Assembly: GCF_024713975.1 (NCBI RefSeq)
Contig: NC_091098.1
Location: 16,884,316 to 16,948,315, forward strand
Direction of reading: 5' to 3'
Origin: Paralichthys olivaceus
Lineage: Eukaryota > Chordata > Actinopteri > Pleuronectiformes > Paralichthyidae
Length of the DNA stretch: 64,000 bases
The translations under genes and the position numbers were made by a program. Every line of letters begins with the position of its first letter. Position 1 is the first letter of the stretch. The notes under the pieces are model-generated. The model was not told where the DNA came from. It did not search any database and was given only the letters and a program-made list of their open reading frames with translations. Below are positions 46,457 to 59,470 of the stretch, piece after piece.

Positions 46457-47390
46457 GTGCAGAGACAGAGCAAACATTGTCAGTCTGACTGTGGAGTCCG
46501 TGGTCAGACAGTCAAAATGATGGTTTCAATCTGTCTGTTTCCTGACCTTCCAGCCTGACTGCCTATTAGCCAGCGGGTGGGTTGCCCACCTTACACCTGC
46601 TCCTCGCTGCTTGTCTTTCCATCATCCATACGTCTATCTCAACATCCATCCACATGTCTTACTCAACATTTATTTTCATTCTCTCTCTCTCTGTCTAACT
46701 TCAAGCTTGCAGTTCCCCTGTCTTCCTCTCTGTCTACCCCCCACTGATCAGGGCTAAATTGATCCTATGTCTTTGGTGGACTTTTTGTAATTGGTAAATA
46801 AGTGCTCTTTTGCCATATTCTGAGAGCAGAATTTGCTGATTGTTCCTTTTCGGCTTTTTCAAACAGCAGCCCATTGTTTATAGTCTCTATTCATAGCCCA
46901 CTTAGAACTGGCTCAGACTGTGGAATTCTTCACATACTGTGCATGAGGCTCATTTGCCCACAGGCATGGGTGCTCAGGTCAGCTGTCCCCCCTGCTGTTG
47001 ACGGATTTTACACTTTTTATTTTATTTTGTTGTGTCGTTTACTCTGCTCTGCTCTCTGCCCTTCTCTGGTCGGTCTTCGTCTCTGCAGCGTTGAGCTGCT
47101 CGCCACCACATCCAAGCTCGGCGGTAACAGAGAAGCTGCCAAACTGTTCCTTTTTTTAGGGATAGCAGTCACCAAATTACAGCCGCCGGGGCAGTTAACT
47201 CCACCCGAACGCTGCTGCCGGACACGCCTAGCACTAACAGCCCGTGTGTCTGAGGAGTACATGGATTTGGGTTTTGTGTGTGTATGTGTGGAGTGAAGGA
47301 GAACAGGCATTAAGAAATGAGGGAGGTTAGAAAATGAACAGATCATTCTGGAGTTCAATGTCAGATTTTCAAACTAAAACACATATGGTT

Positions 47391-47438
<48 letters not shown>

Positions 47439-48667
47439 CCAGCTCACATTCCCACAAGTAAACATTTGTGTGGGTTTTACATTTGTTTGTTTCTTTCGGG
47501 GTCAGAGTTTATTGAAGCCTGGATCCTGCTACAGAAATAACACGATGGGTTGGAGAGAAAAAACCCAAAACTCTCTCTCTGAAAACAAATGAATATCCCA
47601 CAAAGCGACTCCAGCCATAATTAGATTTATTCTCCCCAAGACAACACTGTCAAACATCATGTGCTCAGTCAGCAACTCATTTTTTAGCCACAGCGCGATT
47701 GTAATCGACACTGACTGTTGACGTGGCGGCTGCCAATAAACCAGCGTCGTGGCTCCAGCTGCCATTTTTGGTGAAGTCTCTGCTCCACCTTAACTGCCAA
47801 CACACCCCTCGTTTGATGCCTTGATCAATACTGTGAGGGATTTTGGCACCTCCGGCGTTGAGAGTTCATGGCGTTCAACATTCAGAGACGCAGACAGGAA
47901 GAGCAGCTCTGAGCAGTCATAATATGGGGTTGTGTGCAGACTCAGTCTTGAAGATTTCACAGTCGTAAAACTTTCCGCCCAGAGAAGAAAGGTGGCAGCA
48001 ATTCACGAGTCAGAATAAAACGAAATGTCTGACTTGGTGGGATGTAAATGTGAACGCCTTCCTCTCCACTGTGGTCATGGGAGAACAAACAGCGTACATA
48101 TAGTTTAAATACATGTTTGTTTAGCTTGACAGGGGCAAAGGTCACCTCGTGGGAACCCAAGTCAGAGTAATTGCGGTGGAAGTGAGAGCTGACAAGTATA
48201 ACCGGCACTTGATGGATAGAGCGTATAGGAAATGTAAAGCTAATCTCAGACGCCCAGTGTGGGAAACTCAAACAAATGATCTCCTCGTAGAGGGCGGGTC
48301 GTTCGCCAACTTGGGCCCACAACTCCTCCTTTTTATCATCGACCAATATTTATATATCCATAGGTACGTTTCTAAATCCTCTCATATCCTCTCTGATGCT
48401 CTCTCTTTCTCACCTAATCCCATCTTCACCTTTCAAATCCAACAGTTAAACCACTGGTATTCTCACAGAAGTGTCGGTCTTCTGCCGCCTGTTTAGACAG
48501 CTTCAACCACATTTAGACAGTCAGACAGTCATATTATCTGTGTGTGAAGGTGTGTGTGATTGGTTGATGTGAATTGTGGGTAAGTTAAGGTTAAGTATGA
48601 ATTGGTTGAGGTTAAGTTTAAGATAAGGTTTTGATTAGGCTGCAAAGTTGTAACAAGGATGCACAAG

Positions 48668-48670
<3 letters not shown>

Positions 48671-48735
<65 letters not shown>

Positions 48736-48771
48736 TGTGTGTGTGTGTGTGCGCGCACACACACACACACC
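48671..48771. repeat. (GT)n-GCGCGC-(AC)n microsatellite with central palindrome
   Basis: About 80 bases of GT repeat run into GCGCGC (48751-48756) and then AC repeat. 48737-48770 is a perfect 34-base inverted repeat of alternating purines and pyrimidines. Confidence 0.95.
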
Positions 48772-48847
48772 TTTGACTCAAACAGGGGAATTCCCTCCCA
48801 GAAGTAAAACATTGCTGTAGAGAAAAGATAAGGCTCCATTTCAATAA

Positions 48848-49060
48848 GACCATATGACCAAAAGTATGTGGACACGTGAAAGTTACACCCAACCATACGT
48901 GAACATGTAATTTCAATTCCATGACATTACTGCGCTGCTACAACAGCCTCCACGCTTCGAGACAGGCTTCTCACATGAGTTGTTCCAGTCTAGTTGCAGG
49001 GATTTGTTCCCATTCAGGAGCTTTAGTGAGGTCAGACACTGATGCTGAGCAATAACTCAG
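48848..49060 (-). mobile_element. Tc1-like DNA transposon fragment
   Basis: The left end CATATGACCAAAAGTATGTG resembles a terminal inverted repeat of teleost Tc1-like elements. Further right, the minus strand translates as ASVSDLTKAPEWEQIPA from about 49047 down to 48997, matching the C-terminal transposase segment S-V-P-D-L-T-x-A-L-x-x-E-W-x-Q-I-P, followed by a region equivalent to the R-V-E-A-V end (plus-strand ACAGCCTCCACGCTTC). Only the 3' fifth or so survives; the copy is decayed with small deletions. Confidence 0.75.
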
Positions 49061-49259
49061 AACTCTTCTTTAACATAAGCCCTTAATAACAGGCCGATGT
49101 TTGTTTATGGGGATATCAACATACCTGTGGTTATATTGCAGCAGGCATAGCACCGCAGACAGTCCTGCTTCTTTGTACCTGGGATGCAGTTGTTGCTGTA
49201 TCTTTAGCTGCTTAATCTTTCTCTACCGGCACAATTGTTTGTCTGTCTGTCTGTCTGTT

Positions 49260-49267
<8 letters not shown>

Positions 49268-49353
<86 letters not shown>
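49268..49353 (+). repeat. (CA)n microsatellite
   Basis: A CA run of more than 80 bases with AAACAC interruptions, preceded by a GTCT run near 49235-49258. Confidence 0.97.
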
Positions 49354-49355
<2 letters not shown>

Positions 49356-51508
49356 ACCACTCTTGGCCTTTGGTCTGTTTTCATCTCAGGCCGGATGTTT
49401 GATGGCTCACAGTTGAGGAAGAGGAAAGGAATTCATACACACCAGTTAAAAATGGTTATTACAGCCGACGAGGCTGCCTGATTGTGGGATGTAGTTTAGT
49501 CTTATCGTCATGTTGTGTTTACAGTGGAGCTACATGTCAATCCAGGATGATGATAGTCTGTTTTTTTTTTTGCTGTGTGCACATCTCCATCCGCTACCGC
49601 ATCTCTACAAATGGCAGACAAATCATTGGTTTGACCGATGAAAAATGTCTCCGCAGATTAAAGCATGGGTGTCACACTCCTAGATTTACAATATATACTT
49701 GTTATACCTCCCATAATGCTGCACGGCAAAAGATGCAGAAATTGTAGGTGTTTAAATATGTCTGGCTGTGTCCTCCTGTGAATGCTCCAGCTCCAGCTCT
49801 TTTGTGCGACTCGGTGTGCTTTTGTGTGTTTTGTCATTGTGTGATGCTGACTTTGTGTTGCCCTGGCTGTGTCCTTTTTGGCTGCATTCTTCTGGCCTAG
49901 CCAAGGCCAGCGGGGTTTTTTATTTTCTGCAAAATGGTATAATTTGGCAGCTATTTTTATTGCAGGGAGCAGACTGCAGGGGCCAGTTATTCATTCTTCC
50001 TGTCCAAGTCCAATATGCACAATGTCCTCGTTTCACATGTTTTAATGCCCCTAAATAATATTTTTCATTTCTTTTCATGGAGTGAAAAGGAAAAACGTGT
50101 TTATGTGCGAGGTCATGAATGTGGCCGGAAAGTGCTGAAGCTGAATCGATAAGCATGTGATGTGAATTCATCACCCACCGCTGTGATGAGATGTATCTGA
50201 CCACATTCTTGGATTTCAAGTGTTTTTGTTGCAGCTTTACGTTTATAATTTAAAGGATCAGTATCGGTTTTGAAAACTTTTTTCTTATGAAACATGGAAT
50301 GGGAAGAATTTTCTCCAAGCCCCTGAAGCCCCTCATGAGCTTTTATTATTGCGATCTCCTTTGTAGGGCCACCACCAAGTCTCGTGAACGCCCAGTGCTA
50401 AGAGAAATATCCTGGGACGTTAAATGAAATATCGGGGGCAAAGATCAAGCAAATGTTTGAACGGTGTCACATGTAGATGAAGAAGAGGATTAAGATTATT
50501 GAGCAACAACACACAAAAAGATGAAGTGGCCTTCTTCCTTTTCTTTTCTTGCTCTCTTGTTCTATGATCTCCTCTCTTGATGTCCATTGATCTCTTGGTC
50601 CTGATGATGTTGAAAGCCAAAATTTGCTTTCCTCTTGCTTTCAATTAAAATCTGAAAACTAAACTACACGACCCACAGACATCAGGACTTTTCACCCCTC
50701 TGCAGGATTACTAAATTAGGGAAACAATAAGGAATTATCACACAAAGGTTACAGATTATAGGGTTTTAAATCACCCCAGGGTCCAGCAAAGGACTGGGTT
50801 TTATTTTATAGGATTAGCTTCAGGTCAAGGGTCACACTTTCCTGCTGTAGGGATCTATCGGCCCGGTAATAATGAGTATTTCTATTAGATTTGAGGCAGA
50901 GTGGCTGCGCTGTGGCGTTAGTTAGGTCAGTGCAGGCAGGATAAAGCAATCAAACTGACACATGCTTACATGTCTGGTGACCTCAATTAGCAGTGAGTGT
51001 GTGCACAGCTATGACCTAATGGAATTTTGGTTTCATGACATGCATACTCACTTGAACACACATACACACTTGCACACCCCTCTAAATGAATGGTGGCTTT
51101 GTTTGAGTGTTGGGTGGCAGGAATAAAGTTTTCCAGCACTGAGGTGATGTCTTCTGCACCATCCAATTGGTCAGTGAGAAGAGACTCGCTCTCCTGGGAA
51201 CCGACGTGGTGAGCAGGAAGCAGACAGTGACATTTTGTCAGTGTGGTTTTAAGTGACTTTGGTTCCCAGAGTCGAATTCTGGCAGGTCTGCCCTGAAGGA
51301 AATGAGAGCTCCTCTCCTCACCAGCCTGCAGCTCCTGCTCAGCATGCCTGTAAGGTGTGGTGTAAACACTGGAGCTTTGTAATTAAGGATAAGCAGACCA
51401 TTTCATAATATTTCAATGTCCATTTAGCACCGACTGCTATCTGTGGCCTGTGGTTGGATGAACCTGTCAGGAGAATGTTGCTGTGTTGATGTTGCCTGTT
51501 GAACTCCA

Positions 51509-51551
<43 letters not shown>

Positions 51552-51653
51552 AATGTTATGGGGAGTTGCTTTTTATCCCCACAAGGAATATAATATCAAA
51601 AACCCCCTAATGTGACTGTGTAAACATATTTAGCTCCCAACACAATACCCAGA

Positions 51654-51684
<31 letters not shown>
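51509..51684 (+). repeat. Two (CA)n microsatellites
   Basis: CA runs at 51509-51548 and 51657-51684 lie about 110 bases apart, separated by unique AT-rich sequence. Confidence 0.95.
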
Positions 51685-51686
<2 letters not shown>

Positions 51687-52228
51687 GGCCCTCTCTGCAT
51701 TATGTAGGTGTCTCCATGTTCCCATTACATTCAGTGCGTGCACTGAACAGACGACCCATGGCAACATGATCTTTTGTCCTGAAGATCACGACTACTTCTA
51801 TGCTGATAGAATACAACCTGCCCCATGGTTGTTGTGGCTCTCTCAGCTTTTAACGATTCTGGACACTTAGCTATTCAGCCATTAGCACAATACAACATCC
51901 CTCACGCAATGAATCTATTTTTTTACTCTCATTTAAAAAATATTCCATTCACATATCCCTGTCTTCTCTTACTGAAACCGAGTGGACATAATATTAATAA
52001 TAATGAAAAACATCTCAAACATACTACAGCTTCCAAATTGATCACACAGTTGATGCAATATCTCTGAAACATTTCAAACATTTGAACCTTCAGTGATGTT
52101 GGATTTATTACAGGGCCAATTAGTTTGCATTCACTCCACATGGTGTGTGTGATAAACCGTTAGTGTTCACAGTAAAACTAATGCTGCTCTCCCTTCTCCC
52201 TCTGTTTTCTCAGGTGTGTAAGTTAAAC

Positions 52229-52667
52229 ATGTTGCCACATTGCTCCCTCCTGCTGTTGCTATGCGTGGCTCGGCTGCTCCCCGCCTCCTCGGCCTTGCCC
52301 TTCGAGCAGAAAGGCTTCTGGGATTTTGCAATGGACAATCTGGACAGCGGCAAGCTGATGGAGATGATGAGGGATGAGGAAGAAGGTTCAGCCGTGGAGG
52401 AGGTCTTCCCCCCGGACGTGCACATGTGCCCCTTCGGCTGCCACTGTCACCTCCGGGTCGTCCAGTGCTCTGACCTCGGTCAGTGAGTGTGTCTGTGTGT
52501 GTGTGTGTGTGTGTGTGTTGCACGTTTGTTATGCCTTGTCATCATTTCGCAGTGTGTGTGTCTGACAGGAAGTTCAGCAAGGAAAACAAATGAGTAGAAT
52601 GACAGTGGGTGAGGGAGCATGACTTTGTGTGACTTTCACAGCTCCACAGAATAACCCCCCCCCCCCA

Positions 52668-52719
<52 letters not shown>

Positions 52720-55700
52720 GGCCCTCTTTGGTGTATTATCTAAGGGAGGAGTCTCTCCCTCGGGATAATGCTGGTGTATTTTCACAAGGGAAAGCATCTC
52801 TTTGAGGGATTTTGTGTTCCAGACTGTGTGGATACTGGGTGGGAGAGGAAGGGAGAACCGGTGAAGAGGAGGAGAAAATAAGGCAAAAAAAGAGATCAAG
52901 AGTGAGAAGGAGGAAGTTAAAGAAAGGCAGAGAAAAAAAGACTCAGCATTCGAAAATAAGGGACACTTTGATGGCAGGAGATGAAAAGTTTATAATGTCC
53001 TTACTGTCTCTAAGGAGCTGGTTCATGTTGTTTTTGGGACACTGACAGGATGTTTAATGGAAACCCAAGACAGCAGAGGAGAGAGGAGGGTGGGAGGACG
53101 ACTGAGTTCGTCTAAATGGATTTGGAGAAAGAGAATAAAAAGGAATACATGACAGATATAAAATAGATTTCCTGTCAGATGATGTGAGGATCTCCCATAT
53201 TTATCATTATGATTAAAAAAACTCTCTTCCCTCACAAATCAGTAAAACATAAAGTCAAAATATAAATTTCAAGGTTGCGTTTACAGTCTGTCTGGAACTT
53301 AATTTTAGTTGTGTTTCCATATAAAATGTCATGACTATATATATGTTATAAGTGCAGGATTCTCGTATGTCTATTCTTACAGAGCCAAGGAAACTTGAAC
53401 CAGTCTCGGTTATTGATATAAAGATTCCTCACATTGTAACTCATAAGTCTGTGTTTAGACATCATGGTTTTGTCGAATCATCATACAAGCTCTATGTATT
53501 TACTGTCCCTGGTCCTTCTGCAGCTGGTAAATGTGGAAGCGTATAATTTCCGAGATGTCAAGTGCTTATTTGGAACAGCTGCATTTTGGCAATGGCGTCT
53601 GTCTCCTCTCAGCGCGCATCCCAGCATGTTGTTGGGTATTTGTGTTGAGGGGTCCTGGGGTTTCGGAGGGTGCTAGTTTTGGCAGTTTGTGGTTAAAGCT
53701 TTGAGATCTGCGGCAGATCTGACTGAAAGTACTTTGGTTTGAGGGTTTGGAGAAAGTTGAGGGATGCACTTAATCTGGGTGTTGGTGAAAGTTTTTTTTT
53801 CAGGTTTGTTTATCGGTTTGAAGGAAGGGATTCAAATTCAAAGGTTGCAAGTCCAACGCTGCAGGTGTTGACTGAAAGGTTAATATTTCCAACCACACAA
53901 ATCAACATTTTGCACCTTCTGAGTCATAATCCTCTCACAACAGCTGTTATAACTTCCAGGAACAAGTAAATCATAGAGGCAGAGTCTGGTTTACAGGGTT
54001 GACACTTGATTTTTCGCCAACAGCTTATCAATTTGATTTTATTTCTTGGATAAGGCAAAATCATAAACCCAAAAACCTTCTCCAGCCGCTGCAGCAGATC
54101 TATCTCTCAGCACGGTGTCGACATGGCTTGAGCAGATCGTCAAAGGGAGCTGCTGCGGGTTTTGATCCGGTGTGGTGACGTGGAGGGTGTGGCACAGTGC
54201 AGCCAAAGCCATATATCTAAACATAACTCTAGATGGACAGCTCTGGGTAGAGTCATTTGGGTCAGATGTGGTTGGTGGCACACTGCATCCCAGTGGGACA
54301 ACCGGCGCTCTCTCTCCATTGGACCTGGTTGCATCACAGGCTTTGGTCCAGATGAGGTTGGAAGATATGCCCACCCTGGTAAGTCTGTGCCACCGACCAC
54401 ATCTGAGACACTTGTCCACGTGGCCCCTGCGATGTGGTCCTGTTAATGATCACTGGTTGCTGTGTTTGTACGTGCGCTGAGTCATTTTTCCAGAGATCCC
54501 TGAATGGAATAATGCAGGTGTATTTCCTAGCACTGGTCCATTTGTTGCAACCCAGTCTTAGCCTGTATGAAAGAATTGCTTGGTAAATGATATTTATAAG
54601 CAGCCCTGACCATGACAGCATTTGGCTTTGATGCTCGTGAACTTGTCATTTTGTTAACCGCGAATTTCACCAGGAAACCAAAATTAGGACACTAATGCTC
54701 TTGCAGCCTCACCACTCACACTTTAACACACACACAGCTTGTATTTGTATGTGTTAGTCCCCTGACTCACTTTTATTTGATGTGTGATTTTGCTGAAGGT
54801 ATTTAAGTCACATCTTTTGTGACTTCTGTTTAATAGAAACCAGACGGAAAACATCTGGTGTCCCCATCTGGTGCGACGGGAATTCTGTGCATGTGAGTGT
54901 GTGTGTGTCTTTGTCAGCGACGAACCAGTAATGTTAGTAATGTCTCGCTTCGCCGTCTGTGTGTGTGTGACCTCCATGGTTGTGTGTACATCCGCCTCTC
55001 ATTAAAATAATAGACCAGCAGCCCCAAACTGCTCATTTGCGATCGTGTGGGAGTCACCGGTTTAATTTCTGGGCCTGATGGAGGTTTTCAAACACACAGT
55101 GACTATTTATTTTCCAAAGTCTACGTCTGACTAAGATATCCTGCGAGTCTGATGTTGGTTCACAGTTGCCCATGGAAGCATTTAATGGAGCATTTGATTC
55201 TCCTCTTTGTTTTTATTGGTCTGCAGGTCTGACTGAGGTGCCAAAGAATATTCCTCAAGACACCAAGTTCCTGGACCTGCAGAACAACCGTATCACCGAG
55301 CTCACGGAGAATGACTTCAAAGGCCTCACTCACTTATACGTAAGAGACACACACACACACACACACACATTCAAACTGTCACTCTCAGCGTCGGCTCAGC
55401 ACCTCCCGAGGATGTGCAACTGATTCAGCTCAGCTTGTATTGGCTTCAGTAGTGTGAAATATGATTACGACCTTCAGCTTCCTCAGGGATTTAGAGGTTC
55501 ATATCCTTTCTTTTTTTTCTCCATCCCTCCAGCACCCTTTGCTCTGAGAGCTTTAATTGTATTAAAGTTTGAGGCTGAGGCCAAATGGGAGTATTCAAGC
55601 TCTCTCAGCAGAAAGGCTCTGCTCACTTATGACCCGCATTTAAGAGTGCTGACCAAGAGCAATATTAAGCCTGGCAGTCGAGGAAACTCCCGACATGACA

Positions 55701-58602
55701 TTATACAATAACATCTCTATTAAGCTCTGTTTACCTCAGACTATGTCTGTCTCCATTTCTCAGCCATGCTTAGGTGGAGAGACAGTCCTCTAGTTGATGG
55801 ACTGTAAATTAACTGTTGCTGGATCTGTTTTAATTCACTCCAACACATTGAGACAGAAAATACGAGAGAAAGTTCTTTCTTTCTAGTTTTCTGACTGTTT
55901 GGATGCTACTGGTGTTTTCACAAAGATTAGTTACTGAATTTGGACTCTGTTTTTATTCCTCCAGGGTCTGTCTCTGAGGAATAACCTTATTTCCAAAGTT
56001 CACCCTAGGACATTTGCCCCACTGAAGCACATGCAGAAGCTCTACTTCTCCAAAAACCTGCTGACCACCGTCCCCAAGAACTTGCCCGCCTCTCTGGTCG
56101 AAATGAGGATCCACGAGAACCGCATCAGGAAGGTGGAAGCTGGAGCCTTCACAGGACTGGTCAACATGAACTGCATAGGTCGGAAACGCTGATGGTTTTA
56201 CCAAACCATGACTACATTCTGTGCCACACTGCCACTTTATAATGCTGGTTGGCATTGGTTTATGAAGATTAAAGAGGACTGTATTTTTCATGTCCCACAA
56301 ACATTCCCCTTTATTTTGCAGAGATGGGAGCAAACCCCATCCAGAACAGTGGTTTTGAGCCTGGAGCCTTCAAGGGACTGAAACTGAATTATCTGCGTAT
56401 TTCAGAGGCCAAACTGACCGGGGTGCCAAAAGGTATAACTACTCCTTGCTGTGGCTAAAATGCTAACATTTTTATGATAAAGATTTCACACCTGTTTAAG
56501 TTTGACACTCGATGAGACTTTAATGAGAAGATTAATCTCTTACAGTAAATATGAAGCAGTTCATTATTATATCACAGGAGAACAGTTAGCTGGGCCCTGT
56601 CCACAGATTAATAAAAGTCTGTCCACCTGAACCACTGAAACTACTTTTATAGAGCTTGTTATTTATTTAATCTGTATTATAGGGTCTCAGCTTGTTGTCT
56701 GGCAACTGCATGGTAACAACAAAACTCCAGGAAATCACTGCCTCCGACCAAGAGACAGTCCAACACCAAACCCTCCATAAAACTAAAATGTTTTGTTTTT
56801 ATATTTCATATAACAACATATAATGTGCTAATGATTTTTGAGCTTTTGGGAGCTGGGAGGCAGAGTTTTTCCCGTTCTAATCTTGTTGGATTCAGATTTC
56901 ACTGACTGAAAGAGAGAGGCATCGTTTCTAAAGCCCTTTTCCACTGGTCAGAAAACCCATTAATAACCACTAAAATCTGTCTTTTGTCTGCAATGGGAAT
57001 GGATACAATCAGCATTTTAATCAGCTTCTCAGCACTGATGGAAACAAGGCAAAGAAAAGACTCAAGAAAAGACTCAAGCACATTTTTAGTGGTTTTAAGT
57101 GGATTTTAAAGAAAACTACATTCACCTGTTAATTTTGGTTTAAAGTAAGAAAGCTACTAAGTGCATTTCATAAAATGTCAAAAATATCCCTTGAAATTGA
57201 GAAATGCTAAAATGGTGACACACAAAAAAATGACCAGCCAATTATTACACAGCATCAAACCTCGTGCTGATGTTGTGTCTGTCTTTCAGATCTCCCAGAT
57301 AGTCTCAATGAGCTTCATCTTGACCACAACCAGATCCAGGCTATAGAACTGGAGGACCTGAGCCGCTACAAAAACCTGTACAGGTACAATCCACACTCCA
57401 TAAACAACTCCAGCCATAACCTGTATTCCATGCACCCTGAGGGATTTGCCTGCATATCTGTAAAGAATCATCCTGTAGTTAAAAGAAAACACATGTAACC
57501 ACTGAGCAGTGGCCCTTAGGCTGATAAAATGACCTACATTCACACAATACAGTAGAAGGATAGCACTGAGAGTTTACTGTATGCTTGTGTGTGTGTGTGT
57601 GTGTGTGTGTTTTTCCTCTTGAGTTATAATAGCAGCCTCTACAAAAGCTTCTAATGTAGAATGAAGACCAGGAATCTGAAGATGATACCTTCACTCTCTA
57701 TAGACTTTTATTTCACAGCAGACATTTTGACCTTTGTGAGAAAAGCACAGACAATGGTGAGTCTGTTCCGTTCAAGTGTCCCAGCACGGCAGAGTAAGGT
57801 GATACTGGCACAATATCAGGATGGAGAAACTGAAGCAGCTAAACAGATTCCAGCCACAATTCATGTCATTATAAAGGGTTGAGTGGGAAATTGCATTTTT
57901 CACAGCTACTCCAAAAATAAGGCATACTTTGTTCCTCTGTGATACTTCAGTTTTCTTTCACCTCCTTCCACCAAGCTTCAAATTAGAATGGGATTATTAA
58001 TGATTCGTGGTCATTGCCTGGCCACCGTGGCGTTAAATCGTAGCTGTTTCATAATACCCTACTTGCAGTGATAATAATCAGTTACTAAGCAGTTATTGTA
58101 GGTAATGTACCATGCAGGAACCTGTTTTCCGACTACTGCACATTCCACATTGACTACTACACCCTCCTTTTCCCAGGTTGGGCCTCGGTTTCAACCACAT
58201 CCGCAACATAGAGAACGGCAGTCTGTCCTACCTGCCCAGGCTGAGAGAGCTGCATCTGGATAACAACCGCCTCACTAGTGTTCCCAGAGGCCTCCCAGAC
58301 ATGAAATACCTGCAGGTGAGTCTAACGTGCACTCTAACATCCGGGAGAGGGAACATTTAACACTATGCTTTGCTCAACCTCTATTTGTGACCCCTGTGTT
58401 CTAGGTGGTGTACCTGCATTCCAACAACATCAACCAGGTGGGCGTGAACGACTTCTGCCCTCGAGGATTCGGGATGAAGAGAACGTTCTATAATGGCATC
58501 AGCTTGTTTGCTAACCCCGTCAATTACTGGGAGGTGCAGCCTGCCACGTTCCGCTGCGTCAGCGACCGGCTGGCTATTCAGTTCGGCAACTACAAAAAGT
58601 AA
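52229..58602 (+). CDS. bgn: Biglycan, class I small leucine-rich proteoglycan, complete, 7 coding exons
   Basis: Coding segments: 52229-52478 (exon starts 52214), 55227-55339, 55965-56178, 56322-56432, 57290-57383, 58177-58315, 58405-58602; 372 codons, against 368 in human. A signal peptide (about 1-22) is followed by [11 protein letters not shown], the class I cysteine cluster CX3CXCX6C (C67, C71, C73, C80; [14 protein letters not shown]), about ten leucine-rich repeats ([43 protein letters not shown]) and the typical end CPRGFGMKR...[27 protein letters not shown]. Biglycan is secreted to the matrix, binds collagen and TGF-beta and carries glycosaminoglycan chains. An oddity is that only one Ser-Gly (S40-G41) is present in the N-terminus, where mammals have two. 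NGS near the sixth exon is a conserved N-glycosylation site. Confidence 0.97.
52493..52519 (+). repeat. (TG)n microsatellite 15 bases after a 5' splice site
   Basis: A TGTGTCTGTGTG run directly follows the donor of the first coding exon of bgn (ends 52478). Confidence 0.9.
52656..52718 (+). repeat. Poly-C plus (AC)n microsatellite
   Basis: Twelve C residues, then AG, then an AC run of about 50 bases, within bgn intron 2. The rest of the 2.7-kb intron (52479-55226) shows no recognised feature. Confidence 0.95.
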
Positions 58603-59470
58603 AGACAGGGAGATGCTGAGCAGTGGAGACAGTGAGTGGAAGGAGGAGCAGCAGATCATTTAAATGATGAAAAAAACTTGAGAGAGAGAGAGAGAAGAAA
58701 GGGAGTTAATATTGCAGATTTTTATTATTATTAGTTTTTTGGAGGGAGTGTGAGAGTTGGAGAAAATGGGCAATAAACTGGTGAAATAGAAGAAGACGTC
58801 AATAATATGATATCACAGCTTGGAGGGAGTGGAAAGCAAAGCACCTGCAGGGCTTCACCTGAGTTTGAATGAATTTAATGTTTTAGAGTTTTACGATTTG
58901 AAAAGGAGGAAACAGAGGATGGTTGAAATTTATGAAAAATGAGAACTGAAAACTTGTGAAGCATTTCATTCCTTTTCTTTTTACACAATAGTGCTCATTG
59001 CGATAGAGGCCATTTTTATTTCATTAACATTTTGATTAAGATCACAAGCAAAGAATAGAAACGCAATGCTTTATAGATGTTTTTTATATATGAAAAAGGT
59101 GCTATGACTTATGTGTGCTCCCTGTTGGTCTGAAGCGAGTTGGTCCTTAACGTTGTGATTAAAAGATACTGTATTAATATACAACCAGTCACAGAATTGT
59201 GGCCATTTTCCACCACGTTCAGACATAAAAACAATTGCACATAAAGTTGAAACTTCACTTCATCGGCTAAACAGCATTTTTTTTGTATATATCATGTCGG
59301 TTGATTGATTAAAAGACCAATATGTACAGTTTGAAGTTCCCATAATCATTTTTCTCATTCACTTAGACGAGTGAACCACCAGCATGCCTGTGTAAGGAGT
59401 CTATTCTGTGCCTTTACTAAATATTGTGCTGTCTGTGTGATACTTTAATAAAGTATTCCTCGAGGGAGAC
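58603..59470 (+). other. bgn: bgn 3' UTR
   Basis: About 0.85 kb from the stop to just past AATAAA at 59447-59452. A short GA run is at 58680-58695. No coding content. Confidence 0.7.

Larger units (their letters stand above)
45399..52213 (+). other. bgn: Likely bgn intron 1
   Basis: No coding exon was found. It contains several CA/GT microsatellites (47393-47437, 48671-48771, 49268-49353, 51509-51548, 51657-51684), a Tc1-like fragment at 48848-49060 and a retroelement tail near 46400. Open frames of up to 164 codons (46802-47296) run through low-complexity and non-conserved sequence. Confidence 0.45.

Noticed and set aside
46802-47296. A 164-codon plus-strand ORF in the bgn upstream gap
   Set aside because: Composition is low in charged residues with no domain, no clear start context and no splice partners; likely chance in a 12-kb non-coding stretch.
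47957-48346. A 129-codon minus-strand ORF
   Set aside because: No recognisable motif, no nearby poly(A) signal on that strand and no supporting exon.
15058-58602. Idea that lrrc23, the ECM2-like gene and bgn form one leucine-rich-repeat gene cluster
   Set aside because: LRRC23 has SDS22-like intracellular repeats and no signal peptide, whereas the other two are secreted SLRP-type proteins. Only the ECM2-like/bgn pairing is likely to reflect shared ancestry.
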